Under the pieces are notes generated by a model. The model was given only the letters and a program-made list of their open reading frames with translations. It searched no databases and was not told the origin of the DNA. The position numbers and the translations under genes are program-made. A stretch of 64,000 nucleotides of DNA from JAFGAS01 sp963809875 (GTDB taxonomy: Bacteria > Desulfobacterota > Zymogenia > Zymogenales > Zymogenaceae): NCBI GenBank assembly GCA_963809875.1, contig CAWELC010000005.1:1-64000 (forward strand), read 5' to 3'. Positions 56,385 through 64,000 of this stretch are shown here, one piece after another (position 1 is the stretch's first letter; each line of letters starts with the position of its first letter).

Positions 56385-57350
56385 ATGATTCCCTTTCGCA
56401 AGAACGTGGCCATCGCGATAGACGGCGGCGGGGTCAGAGGAATAATGGTCTCCCGGGCGCTCATGAGACTCGAACGACATCTCGGCAAATCGTGCCATGA
56501 GATATTTCGCCTCGCAACCGGGACCTCGACCGGTTCGATCATCGCCGCGGGAATTGCGGCGGGCTTCTCCATGGAGGATATCCACACGAGCTACCGCGCG
56601 GTCGGAGAGAAGACCTTCAGAAAAAAGTCCCCGGTTCCCCTGTGGCTCTTCGAGAGACACCGCTATTCAAACGAGCTGCTCAGGCAGGCCCTCGATGCGG
56701 CGTTCGGGGGTCTCACGATGGGCGACCTCTGGAGGGCCGATCCCCCCACGGATCTCGTCATCACGGTCTTTGACCTCATCAGAAACAGGGCATGCTTTGT
56801 CAAGCCCTGGAAGGAGCGGGAAGACGAGCCCGACGCCAACTACGCCGACTGGAGGGTAGCAAAGACGGTTCTGGCCTCGTGCGCCACGCCGTCCTACTTT
56901 CCTCCCGTCGAAGGAAGGTACGTGGACGGAGGGGTCGGGGCATACAACAATCCCTGCTTTCTGGCGGCATACGAAATCGAACACTACCTTTCGCGGATGG
57001 ACGAGTGCGGTCTGCCCGGTCGATGGAAGCCGAAGAGAAACTGGAATCCGGCCGAGACGACCCTCATATCGCTGGGCACGGGGCTGGAAAAGCCCATAGT
57101 CAACAGTCCCGAGCAGGCGTTGCGCCTCTTGTCGTGGGAATGGATCGAGCCGGTACTCGGGGCGTTTCAGCACTCGGCGATTCTGCTCCAGGTGCGGCTC
57201 GTGAAGACATTTTTCGGCGAAATAGATTTTCGACGATTCCAGGTCCCGCTGACCGAGGTCATCAAGATGGACGATGCGGGCAAGTTCGACCTGATGGAGG
57301 AATACGGCGAGCGGCTGTGGGAGAAGATGCTCAACGACCAGTGGGAATAG
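56385..57350 (+). CDS. Patatin-like phospholipase
   Basis: 321 residues. The acyl-hydrolase fold uses a Ser-Asp dyad: DGGGVRG (13-19) forms the oxyanion hole, GTSTG (46-50) carries Ser48, and VDGGVGAYNNP near 182-192 carries the Asp. It likely cleaves membrane phospholipids or acyl esters. The C-terminal segment (WIEPVLGAFQHSAILLQVRLVKTFF) is amphipathic and may dock on the membrane. Intact frame, no signal peptide. It fits the acyl-lipid theme of the window. Confidence 0.9.
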   Translation: MIPFRKNVAIAIDGGGVRGIMVSRALMRLERHLGKSCHEIFRLATGTSTGSIIAAGIAAGFSMEDIHTSYRAVGEKTFRKKSPVPLWLFERHRYSNELLRQALDAAFGGLTMGDLWRADPPTDLVITVFDLIRNRACFVKPWKEREDEPDANYADWRVAKTVLASCATPSYFPPVEGRYVDGGVGAYNNPCFLAAYEIEHYLSRMDECGLPGRWKPKRNWNPAETTLISLGTGLEKPIVNSPEQALRLLSWEWIEPVLGAFQHSAILLQVRLVKTFFGEIDFRRFQVPLTEVIKMDDAGKFDLMEEYGERLWEKMLNDQWE

Positions 57351-57581
57351 CGCTGTCAGCAAGCCATAAGCCCGTATGGAGCTTCCCGGCGCAGCCCTCC
57401 GCTTCTGGTCCTCCCTCACATGCTTGAGCCGGGAAAATGGACGAAGAGCCTACCGTTGCCGTTGCGCTTTCCATCTATTCGGGTTAGCATATCTCTATAG
57501 GATGAGGTGACCGAGAAATATATGTGATGTGATCGGATGCCGCTGAAAACATCTGAAATGTTAACGATATCAGGAGGACGT

Positions 57582-58031
57582 ATGATCTCAAAGATTCTCG
57601 TGCCGACGGACGGCTCCAAGACGGCCCGGAAAGCGGCGAAATACGCGGTCGATCTTGCCAAGCAGCTCAATGCCTCGATAATTGTCCTGAGTGTCATCGA
57701 CGAACGCATGCTTATAAGCCAGACCGTTCCGGCATCCGCAACCGAGACGCATATGATGGAGCCCACCAAGGACTATTTGAAGCAGACGGCCGAAAGCTAT
57801 GCTCGGGAGGTAACCGAACAATGCGACAAACGGGGTATCGGATCGCAGGTCGTCATAACCACCGGCCATCCCGTCGAAGACATCGTAAAACGGGCGGAGA
57901 AGCTGAAGGCCGATCTCATTGTTATGGGCTCTCACGGAAGGAGTGCGCTGGCGGCGGCGGTCCTGGGCAGCGTAGCCTACGGGGTCCTCCATAAGGATAC
58001 GAAAATACCACTCCTTATCGTGAGGAGATGA
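57582..58031 (+). CDS. Universal stress protein (UspA family)
   Basis: 149 residues. The ATP-binding motif G-x2-G-x9-G-S is present (GSHGRSALAAAVLGS), preceded by KADLIVM, and the N-terminus is KILVPTDGSKTARKA with the first ATP-contacting Asp. Cytosolic stress and nucleotide-binding protein, probably a dimer. Start ATG 57582 after AGGAGG. Unbroken frame; about 230 bases of AT-rich leader precede it. Confidence 0.93.
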   Translation: MISKILVPTDGSKTARKAAKYAVDLAKQLNASIIVLSVIDERMLISQTVPASATETHMMEPTKDYLKQTAESYAREVTEQCDKRGIGSQVVITTGHPVEDIVKRAEKLKADLIVMGSHGRSALAAAVLGSVAYGVLHKDTKIPLLIVRR

Positions 58032-58080
58032 CGCACCTTATGTGTCGGCATTCGTCGCAGTAGGGCAGCTGCCAAGAAAT

Positions 58081-58108
58081 AAGGGGTTAGATATCTCTCT
58101 AACCCCTT
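58081..58108. terminator. Hairpin between usp and the dlt-like operon
   Basis: AAGGGGTTAGA / TCTAACCCCTT around a 6-base loop, between the convergent UspA gene and the end of the dlt-like operon. The AAGGGGTTAG arm is the same as in the terminator beside tRNA-Phe at 62.6 kb. Confidence 0.7.
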
Positions 58109-58150
58109 ACTGTCCGTTGACCGCGTTCCATATATTCGAGATATTCCGAT

Positions 58151-59626
58151 TTAATGATTTTTCAATAGCATGCTGCTATTTCTTACCCCTTTGCCTGAAC
58201 TTGTTCTGGGAATCGAGTTTACCTCGACAAATCGAGTGGGAATATGGGTATCGGGGAGAGTCTTTTTCAGATGTCTCAGAAGTCCGGGCCTGTCGAATGG
58301 CTTTCCCGCTTTCAAAACGTAAAAGAGACAAGGCGATGCACCCATATGCTCACTCTCATATGGAGCCACTATAAACTCGGAGAAATCGTCAAAACCGAAG
58401 ACTGCCTCTTCTATCAGGTTTAGACTAACCTTTTCCCCTCCTACCTTAATAATGTCGTCACGACGGCCCGCAAGGAAGAGGTAACCCTCATCGTCCAGGT
58501 ATCCAAAATCGCCGGTGGCAAATCCATGCGGAGTCATTGCTTTCTTGTTGGCCTCGGGGTTGTTTATGTAGCCCTTCATCAGGCATACCCCATCGGCATA
58601 GACCTCGCCTTCCTCATTGGGGCCCATCTCTTTGCCGTCCTCGTCCCTCACCGATACCATCATTCCTTCAAGTGGAAGACCAACAGATCCGATTTTTTCG
58701 TCTATCTTTTTTGGATCCAGTATGCAAAAACGTCCCGTAACTTCGGTAATTCCATATACACAGTATATCTGCAAATCCGCGGAGGCTGCCCTGAGTCCTT
58801 CGATAACGGGAGTGGGAAGGTGTTCCCCGGAATTCATAAGAAAGCGAAGCCGTTTAGGGAATGACGAGTCCTTGATGGTTGCCAGGATTCGCAGGAAGTG
58901 TACCGGAACCCCACCAAAACCGGTGCAGTTGAAATCTCTCATTTGATCAAGGACACCCTTACCAAAGAGAAAACCCCGCTCAACTACGATACTGCCCCCC
59001 GCGGCGAGCATGGTAATAACATGGGTAATGGAACTGGTTGTGTAAGGGGGCGTATTAATAAAGATCCTGTCTTCGGGTGTTACCGCGAGGCGTTTGGCTG
59101 TCGCCAGGTTGTTATGGGCGATGGCCCCGTGAGTCCATCCAACTCCCTTCGGAATCCCGGACGTGCCCGAAGTGAACATAATCATTGCCATTGCGTCCGG
59201 GCTTGGGAATTGCAGCGGGCAACTAGTGCTCTTGTCCACCTCCAGAGTGAACATTTGAAACGGATGCGAATGGTGATTGGGAAAATCCTTCGAATAGAAT
59301 CCGATATCGGGGACTATGCCTCTTTCGATTTCAAGAAGCTTTTCGGGTTTCTGGGTTACGTTCATCGGAATGCAGACCGCGCCCAGGCCCCATAAGGCGA
59401 ACATGGAAAGGGTAAGGTAGAGGTTACTGTCCGTATATACAGCAGCCTTCGTGCCTGGACCAACGCCATGGGCTTGAAAAAAACCCGCCCACCGCTCGAT
59501 TTGCTCCAATAGCTCACGATAGCTCATCTCCACCCCGTTCATTCTCACCGCCGCGGCTTCAGGACTATTTCGTGCTCCCGATATAATGAAATTGAGAGGT
59601 GTCGTCTGACTCCCTGCGTGACTCAT
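58151..59626 (-). CDS. AMP-forming ligase of the dlt-like operon (DltA-like)
   Basis: 491 residues, single adenylation domain of the ANL superfamily, close to the length of DltA (about 500). Core motifs: MFTSGTSGIPKGVGWTHG (A3), VYGITEVTGR (A5), FATGDFGYLDDEGYLFLAGRRDDIIKVGGEKVSL (A7-A8), SIPRTSSGKGVR (A10 Lys). It would activate a carboxylate and load it onto the carrier protein encoded at 62163-62411. Whether the acyl group is D-Ala, another amino acid or a fatty acid cannot be read here. AAGGAG precedes the ATG. It starts 57 bases after the DltX-like microprotein. The frame is intact. Confidence 0.8.
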   Translation of the reverse strand: MSHAGSQTTPLNFIISGARNSPEAAAVRMNGVEMSYRELLEQIERWAGFFQAHGVGPGTKAAVYTDSNLYLTLSMFALWGLGAVCIPMNVTQKPEKLLEIERGIVPDIGFYSKDFPNHHSHPFQMFTLEVDKSTSCPLQFPSPDAMAMIMFTSGTSGIPKGVGWTHGAIAHNNLATAKRLAVTPEDRIFINTPPYTTSSITHVITMLAAGGSIVVERGFLFGKGVLDQMRDFNCTGFGGVPVHFLRILATIKDSSFPKRLRFLMNSGEHLPTPVIEGLRAASADLQIYCVYGITEVTGRFCILDPKKIDEKIGSVGLPLEGMMVSVRDEDGKEMGPNEEGEVYADGVCLMKGYINNPEANKKAMTPHGFATGDFGYLDDEGYLFLAGRRDDIIKVGGEKVSLNLIEEAVFGFDDFSEFIVAPYESEHMGASPCLFYVLKAGKPFDRPGLLRHLKKTLPDTHIPTRFVEVNSIPRTSSGKGVRNSSMLLKNH

Positions 59627-59683
59627 CCGCGAACTCCTTCCCTAACCTGTTTTCTCCACAAGGCCTTCCCGCGTGCCGCTATC

Positions 59684-59857
59684 CTAGAATCCGACGTATC
59701 TAAATTCGGGTATATCGACGCATAAGGTGTAATGTACGAATAGTGTAAAAAGCACCAGAAGGGCCCAAAAGAGACCAAGGGAACTTTCAACCACAACACG
59801 AAAGATAAGTGTTTTCCATCTAATCAACATTGCACCGCCACAAATAGTACGTTCCAT
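59684..59857 (-). CDS. DltX-like 57-residue microprotein ending in FxYxxF
   Basis: Short gene between the MBOAT and AMP-ligase genes. It encodes 57 residues with one membrane helix (about 24-46; GLFWALLVLFTLFVHYTL) preceded by a basic segment IRWKTLIFR and ending EFRYVGF. The last six residues fit the F-x-Y-x-x-F motif of DltX proteins, whose C-terminal Tyr is proposed to carry the acyl group between DltB and DltD. The ATG at 59857 follows GAGGG, 31 bases past the MBOAT stop. Size, topology, C-terminal motif and operon position all agree with DltX. Confidence 0.75.
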   Translation of the reverse strand: MERTICGGAMLIRWKTLIFRVVVESSLGLFWALLVLFTLFVHYTLCVDIPEFRYVGF

Positions 59858-59888
59858 CAGGAATCCCTCACATTGCCGCAGACATATC

Positions 59889-60983
59889 TCATACTATCAT
59901 AGCCAGAAAAAGGCGAAATGCCTGTATTGGATTGTCGGTCATGATAAAGGCGAAAGAACCGCTCGCGTAAAGCACTGTTGCAGCCACTCCGATCGGGACG
60001 GAAACTCCCTTGGGCAGGATGCCCTTCAATTGTTTGTGCTTGCGTTTATACCCTTCCCATCTCATGAAGACGGCGACCCCTGTCGCGTGCCAGATTCCCC
60101 ACAACAGCCAGTTTATGCTGAAGTCATGCCACAGCCCCATGGTGATGAAACTGCAAAAGAGCGCCAGCGTTATGTTCCTCGTCAGCCCCAGAACGGGGAA
60201 ATAGACGTTATCTCTGCACCAATGGGAGAGCGTGATGTGCCAGCAATTCCAGTAGTCACCCAGATTCTTCTGGAGGATGGGCCAGTTCATGTTTTCGGGT
60301 ATTGTATATCCAAACAGGTGTCCGAAACCGATCGCGATATCTGCGTAGGCCGACAGATCGATATACGCGTAGAGAAGGGAAAGCAGGAGAAAGGAGACGA
60401 CCATCCATGCCGGGAGGTCCATGGAGACGCCGTTTTCCAGTACGTGAGGAAGAAACCGTTTCAGGAGTATCTCGTTGAGGGCAAAATTGACCAGCACCAC
60501 TTTTTTGAAATACCCGATCGCTAAACGCCGCAATCCTGCGAAGTAGAATTCCCGGTCAAATTCGCTCTTCCGGCGGCCGGCGAACTCCTGATATCTCACA
60601 ATCGGTCCCGCGGGGAAAATGGGTAGGAAGAAGATGAACGCAAGAAGCTCATCGAAATCCGGATTCTCGATGCTACCGCGATAGACGTCCATGATATACG
60701 CGATCAGTTTTACCGTGATGTACGATATGCCCAGGGGGACCAGGTATTTCTGAGAGAGTATGCCGCTTGACGAAAAGATCGAGGATAGCTGCGGGATAGT
60801 ATACTTAAAGATTATAAGAATAGTGACCAGAATGATGATAGATAAAAAGAGTAACCGCGCATTATTGTTGGAACTCCTCGAAATACCTATTCCGCCCCAA
60901 TAGACCAATAGTACGAGAAAGAAAAGAAATATGCTGAACAGCGGCTGGATTACGGCCAGGGCGATGAAGCTCGCCGCTGTCAT
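59889..60983 (-). CDS. MBOAT acyltransferase of the dlt-like operon (DltB-like)
   Basis: Polytopic membrane O-acyltransferase, 364 residues from ATG 60983. The frame is open further to 61079, adding another membrane helix (FFHEIYVLSLLVSSIIFWAAIP) and giving about 395 residues, the DltB size, but no standard start codon lies there. The catalytic His is in ITMGLWHDFS near residue 286. Other hallmarks are LPIFPAGPIVRY and GDYWNCWHITLSHWCRDNVYFP. It would pass the carrier-bound acyl group across the membrane. The true start may be a rare codon or a base error. Followed 31 bases later by the DltX-like gene. Confidence 0.85.
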   Translation of the reverse strand: MTAASFIALAVIQPLFSIFLFFLVLLVYWGGIGISRSSNNNARLLFLSIIILVTILIIFKYTIPQLSSIFSSSGILSQKYLVPLGISYITVKLIAYIMDVYRGSIENPDFDELLAFIFFLPIFPAGPIVRYQEFAGRRKSEFDREFYFAGLRRLAIGYFKKVVLVNFALNEILLKRFLPHVLENGVSMDLPAWMVVSFLLLSLLYAYIDLSAYADIAIGFGHLFGYTIPENMNWPILQKNLGDYWNCWHITLSHWCRDNVYFPVLGLTRNITLALFCSFITMGLWHDFSINWLLWGIWHATGVAVFMRWEGYKRKHKQLKGILPKGVSVPIGVAATVLYASGSFAFIMTDNPIQAFRLFLAMIV

Positions 60984-61085
60984 AAACCTCGTCCTTAACT
61001 TCTCGGGTATGGCCGCCCAAAAGATAATGGACGAGACAAGAAGCGAGAGAACGTATATCTCATGGAAGAATATGATAGCAGCCTC

Positions 61086-62166
61086 TCACGGTAACTGAGG
61101 GGTCTTACCCAGGGAATCGGCCAGCGCTTCGGTAAACTTCTCCTGCCCGGAAACCCGCAAGTGGTGAACATCCACAAAATCATCCGGAGACCAGTCGGCA
61201 GCGTTTCGCATATTGATGTAGCCGATCTTTTTTTTCTGAACTAATTCATTAATCATTTTATCGTAGTGGGTGTAGAATTCGCCCATTTCGCGATCAAAAA
61301 GGGGGTTGCAGGGCAAATCGACCAGGATAACTCTGTTCCCGCACTTGAGGGCGATATCTATTTGTCCCGAAATTAACTCCACGTTGAGCCGGTTATTTTT
61401 TCGATATGATTTATAGACATTGTTAGCAAGCTTTTTAGAATAGATCTCCCGGTCCTCGGGCCCCACCGGGGGACGGCTTCTTATAGAGGTGGCGTTCATA
61501 CGTGAGGGATTTCAATTTCCCTTTCGTCTTGAAGAAATAGATCAGCTGCTTTTTCAGGATCTCACCCAGAGTCGACGCCGTCCTTATCAGCCGCAGGCGT
61601 TGTTTTAAATCCGGTGGAAATCCATAGTCTGAGAGAGTCTGAACGGTGACACGGGGAGGGGTCAGGAAAAAATACTTCGTATTGATGTGGCCTTTTTTCA
61701 TCGGCCTTTCGAGCTGGAACTTGGCGTTCTGTGAGAATCTCAGGGGATCTATGGCGACCAGGAAAACGGCATCTACGGGACCGATTGCCTCGGTAGCCTT
61801 CGCATCGTCCGAAAGAGACGTTGCACTCGTGCATACGCTTATAAACTCGATGCGTTTTCCGGTCTTCTCCTCGTACGCGTCTTCGAGATACGCGTCCTCC
61901 CGAATCGCTTCCCGGGCGGCGGATGAACCTATAAAAATGTAGAGCGGAAGCAGGGGGTGGTCCGCTTCTCGTATCCGCTCGATCACGAAGGCGTTGTGAA
62001 CGTAATCATCGTTCTTGGTTCGCAAGAAATAGGGTTCCAACCGGGAAAACCTCCAGGGGTATCCCTGAGAAAGCGCGAATTCACCTATGCAAAGGATTGC
62101 TACGACCCAGATGAAAAACCAAATAATGATTCGGCTGCTGCGGATTTTCAGGAAGGAGACGTTCAT
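61086..62166 (-). CDS. Membrane-anchored SGNH/DltD-like protein, one frame change
   Basis: About 359 residues across a frame change near 61473 (LYKK joins RPPVGPEDREIYSKK). A single N-terminal membrane helix (IIIWFFIWVVAILCIGEFAL) puts the catalytic part outside. LYIFIGSSAAREAI supplies the SGNH Ser (Ser82), and DFVDVHHLRVSGQEKF near the C-terminus gives the Asp/His pair. This layout matches DltD, the last step enzyme that moves the acyl group to the polymer. The ATG overlaps the carrier protein TGA (ATGA). The stop lies about 100 bases before the MBOAT ATG, or immediately before its longer frame. Confidence 0.78.
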
Positions 62167-62411
62167 GAGGAACCAGTTTTTTTGTTGATGAACCTAACCA
62201 TATTGGAGATGCTATCGAAATTTTCCATGTTGACTTCGGAGGGTTTGATCTTGATATCAAAAACTTCTTCGAGAAATACGATGAGCTGTATGAGCATTAT
62301 CGACTTCAAAACACCACCTTTAAATAGTGATGTGTCATCGTTTATTTCAATCTCCTGATCGTCCAGGAGCTCTTCGTAGATAAAAGTGGAGATATTTTCA
62401 TTGTGATTCAT
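62163..62411 (-). CDS. Acyl carrier protein of the dlt-like operon (DltC-like)
   Basis: 82 residues, acidic four-helix carrier. The phosphopantetheine Ser is Ser37 in GGVLKSIMLIQL; the usual preceding Asp of the DS[LIM] motif is Lys. The rest (VFLEEVFDIKIKPSEVNMENFDSISNMVRFI) is typical. It would receive the acyl group from the AMP ligase at the other end of the operon. First gene of the operon; GAAGGA lies before the ATG, and its TGA overlaps the DltD-like ATG. The frame is intact. Confidence 0.85.
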   Translation of the reverse strand: MNHNENISTFIYEELLDDQEIEINDDTSLFKGGVLKSIMLIQLIVFLEEVFDIKIKPSEVNMENFDSISNMVRFINKKTGSS

Positions 62412-62436
62412 GATGCTTCATTCCTTCGGGTGGGCA

Positions 62437-62442
62437 ATTATA
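62437..62442 (-). promoter_or_regulatory. -10 box of the dlt-like operon
   Basis: Perfect TATAAT on the minus strand, about 25 bases before the carrier protein ATG. No good -35 at 16-18 bases; a CATGATCATG palindrome near 62453-62462 lies in that place and could bind an activator or repressor. Confidence 0.4.
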
Positions 62443-62593
62443 GACAAAGATACATGATCATGACCGTATGATTCTGTAAGTAATTTGACTTGAAATTCTA
62501 AAACTAATTGTATGAGGTGTCAATAGAATAGACTGGGCTAAACGGCAAGCCGGTCTCGAGGACAACGATGAAGCTCCGGTATCACCAATGGAA

Positions 62594-62621
62594 AAGGGGT
62601 TAGGAAATCTCCTAACCCCTT
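62594..62621 (-). terminator. Terminator of tRNA-Phe
   Basis: AAGGGGTTAGG / CCTAACCCCTT with a 6-base loop, then TTCC on the minus strand, 10 bases past the tRNA 3' end. Its arm repeats that of the 58.1 kb hairpin. Confidence 0.75.
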
Positions 62622-62630
62622 GATTTTTCT

Positions 62631-62706
62631 TGGTGCCGCAGCCCGGGATTGAACCGGGGACACTCGGATTTTCAGTCCGATGCTCTACCAGCTGAGCTAC
62701 CGCGGC
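62631..62706 (-). tRNA. tRNA-Phe (GAA)
   Basis: 76 bases including an encoded CCA. Acceptor GCCGCGG pairs with CTGCGGC; the D loop has AGCTCAGCTGGTAGAGC, the anticodon loop reads CTGAAAA with GAA, and the T arm is CCGGTTCAATCCCGG. Read from the minus strand; a hairpin terminator follows. No other tRNA is in the window. Confidence 0.97.
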
Positions 62707-62825
62707 TTTCGGCGAATGATTATACTAATAAAACCGCCGGTCTTTGTCAAGAGTTTTTTGTCCTCGGTCCCCATCACCGCGCTATTTGGATCGGCCCAAC
62801 AGAGCGGAGGGGGCCCGCCGGTCGA

Positions 62826-63563
62826 TTACCGGCCCGGGCCGTCTGTCAGCGCTCCCACCGATGCCATGTAGATGATGGATTCGTCATTCCCGTCAATACC
62901 CAGGAAGGCGTTGACCTCGTCATCGTAGAGCGCCGCGATGGGACAGGCGGCCAGCCCCAGGGCCGCCGCCGCCAGTAGGAGGTTCTGGGCGATATGCGCG
63001 GCGTCCAGATAGACGTAGCGGTAGGCCCGCTCCAGGTATTTGACCGTCGAACGGCCGAAGACGGCACTCCAGAGGAAGACGACTCCCGCGTCCCTGACCA
63101 TCGTCTGGCCGAGGGCCGCGCCGGCGAGCTCCTCGGAGAGATCCCCCTCCCGCAGTAGAGACAGGGTATGATCCCTCACGCCGTAATGATAGAGGCCTCC
63201 CGAAAATCCCGCCACCCTCCGAATTTCCACGTAGGACTCAATCGGGTAGAGGGCGCCCGCGGACGGGGCCGTCCGGAGGAGGTGCTCGCCGTATTTGTTG
63301 GTGGCGCCGCCGGCGGCCCAGAGAAGGCCGGAGAGATCCCCCGCCGAAAGGGGGGAGTCGGCGTAGTTGCGCCCGCTGCGCCTCTTATTGAGCGCCTCCC
63401 AGAGGGGCATCCCCCCGGAAAGAGACGGCGGGGGGAGGGGTACGGTCCGGGCGTTTGGATAAGTCTTGAACGGCGCGGGGGCCTCCTTTGTTCCGTAGTA
63501 GCCCGCGGGGATCTTCCCCCGAATATACTTCGTTCCTTCCTGAAACTCTCTTCCGATTCCCAT
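62826..63563 (-). CDS. SagB/ThcOx-family nitroreductase
   Basis: 245 residues. FMN oxidoreductase domain of the SagB type: LNKRRSGRNY near the N-terminus (FMN phosphate contact), RTAPSAGALYPIESYV, and ALGLAACPIAALYDDEVNAFLGIDG-type ending. SagB domains oxidise azolines in thiazole/oxazole peptides, but many free-standing members have other, unknown reductions. No cyclodehydratase or precursor gene is near. The gene is complete and in one frame. Confidence 0.88.
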   Translation of the reverse strand: MGIGREFQEGTKYIRGKIPAGYYGTKEAPAPFKTYPNARTVPLPPPSLSGGMPLWEALNKRRSGRNYADSPLSAGDLSGLLWAAGGATNKYGEHLLRTAPSAGALYPIESYVEIRRVAGFSGGLYHYGVRDHTLSLLREGDLSEELAGAALGQTMVRDAGVVFLWSAVFGRSTVKYLERAYRYVYLDAAHIAQNLLLAAAALGLAACPIAALYDDEVNAFLGIDGNDESIIYMASVGALTDGPGR

Positions 63564-63610
63564 AATTTCCCTCGTCTCCGGGCACGCTAATAACAGTCTT
63601 CTGAAGAAAA

Positions 63611-63635
63611 AGGGCGGGAGATCATCCCCCGCCCT
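63611..63635 (-). terminator. Terminator of the TMEM43-like gene
   Basis: AGGGCGGG / CCCGCCCT stem, followed on the minus strand by TTTTTC. Confidence 0.7.
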
Positions 63636-63662
63636 CGGTGGTTTTCAAAAGGGTGTCCGTCT

Positions 63663-64000
63663 CTATGCGGCAGGCGTCGGGGCGGCCTTCCTTTTCTTTA
63701 TAATCCGCCCAATGAGAAACACAACGCCTATGAGGATCGCGATGGTGATAATCAGGGCGATAATATTATGCGCGATCATCGAGACCAGAATCGTGGCGAT
63801 CGAGAGCCCCAGGGCCACGATGAACATGACGATAGAGATAAAGCCGCGGCCGACGTTGCCAAGGAACGGCAGTACATCCAGAACCGCGTTGATCGGCGCA
63901 AAGCACATCGTCAGCCCGATCCACATCATCAGGAAACCGACCAGTCGCAGGATCCATCCGACTGTTTGATGTTCCTGGTGCAACGCGGCGATTGCCTCGT
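63663..64000 (-). CDS. TMEM43-family membrane protein, C-terminal part
   Basis: The frame is open to the window edge; the first Met-like codon seen (TTG 63983) is not a likely start, so the gene continues outside. The visible 112 residues hold four membrane helices with the TMEM43 C-terminal pattern VGWILRLVGFLMMWIGL, VLDVLPFLGNVGRG, ALGLSIATILVSMI and a basic tail IIKKRKAAPTPAA. The function of bacterial members is unknown. Confidence 0.65.
   Translation of the reverse strand, partial: EAIAALHQEHQTVGWILRLVGFLMMWIGLTMCFAPINAVLDVLPFLGNVGRGFISIVMFIVALGLSIATILVSMIAHNIIALIITIAILIGVVFLIGRIIKKRKAAPTPAA

Noticed and set aside
62826..63563. TOMM (thiazole/oxazole peptide) cluster
   Set aside because: No YcaO cyclodehydratase, E1-like partner or precursor peptide lies nearby.

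Overview
The window reads as a chromosomal stretch of an anaerobic, diderm, chemo-organotrophic bacterium. The diderm call rests on an RND efflux pump with a periplasmic adaptor and on lipoprotein and periplasmic hydrolases. The anaerobic call rests on a tungsten-type aldehyde:ferredoxin oxidoreductase with its polyferredoxin, several radical SAM enzymes and many acyl-CoA enzymes. The gene style (three AMP-forming acyl-CoA ligases, an ADP-forming acyl-CoA synthetase, an acyl-CoA dehydrogenase) is Desulfobacterota-like, but no rRNA or ribosomal protein is present to prove it. Genes are dense, mixed in orientation and mostly in short operons with ATGA overlaps. About twenty otherwise well-conserved genes carry single-base frame changes whose flanking protein sequence remains conserved. 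This looks more like uncorrected indels in the assembly than decay, so several genes are annotated across a frame change.

Layout. 1-3.14 kb: GH20-like hydrolase, HGSNAT-like membrane acyltransferase and the first ~80 codons of a heptosyltransferase that stops abruptly; this block may be foreign or a chimeric join. 3.4-9.6 kb: clpB, bcp, a PflA-like radical SAM protein, adk, an alpha/beta hydrolase coupled to a small Cys protein. 10.2-15.2 kb: TetR-RND adaptor-RND pump with a promoter/operator. 15.3-23.5 kb: encapsulated-ferritin-like protein, 5'-nucleotidase, DUF72, SRPBCC, saccharopine-dehydrogenase-like, DUF488, sugar kinase, GNAT, NUDIX. 23.6-29.1 kb: three tandem acyl-CoA ligase genes, each with its own hairpin terminator. 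29.3-34.5 kb: an operon of PLP enzyme, DUF1611, PP-loop protein and enolase-superfamily epimerase. 34.7-36.6 kb: TPR protein and a type IV pilin-like gene.

36.7-38.7 kb: a compact RiPP-type locus: a 20-residue Cys peptide behind a near-consensus promoter, an attenuating terminator, a Cys-rich helper and a SPASM radical SAM enzyme with a PqqD-like N-terminus. 39-57 kb: UDP-sugar decarboxylase, ADP-forming acyl-CoA synthetase, acyl-CoA dehydrogenase, yidD, AOR plus ferredoxin, dgt, galK, nth, small membrane proteins, an RRM protein, a patatin and a universal stress protein. A cluster of GC-rich palindromes lies at 51.4-51.6 kb.

58.1-62.4 kb: the most notable system, a Dlt-type envelope acylation operon in a likely diderm. 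It encodes a carrier protein, an SGNH protein, an MBOAT acyltransferase, a previously uncalled 57-residue DltX-like microprotein ending in FxYxxF, and an AMP-forming ligase. The right end holds tRNA-Phe, a SagB-type oxidoreductase and a partial TMEM43-like protein.
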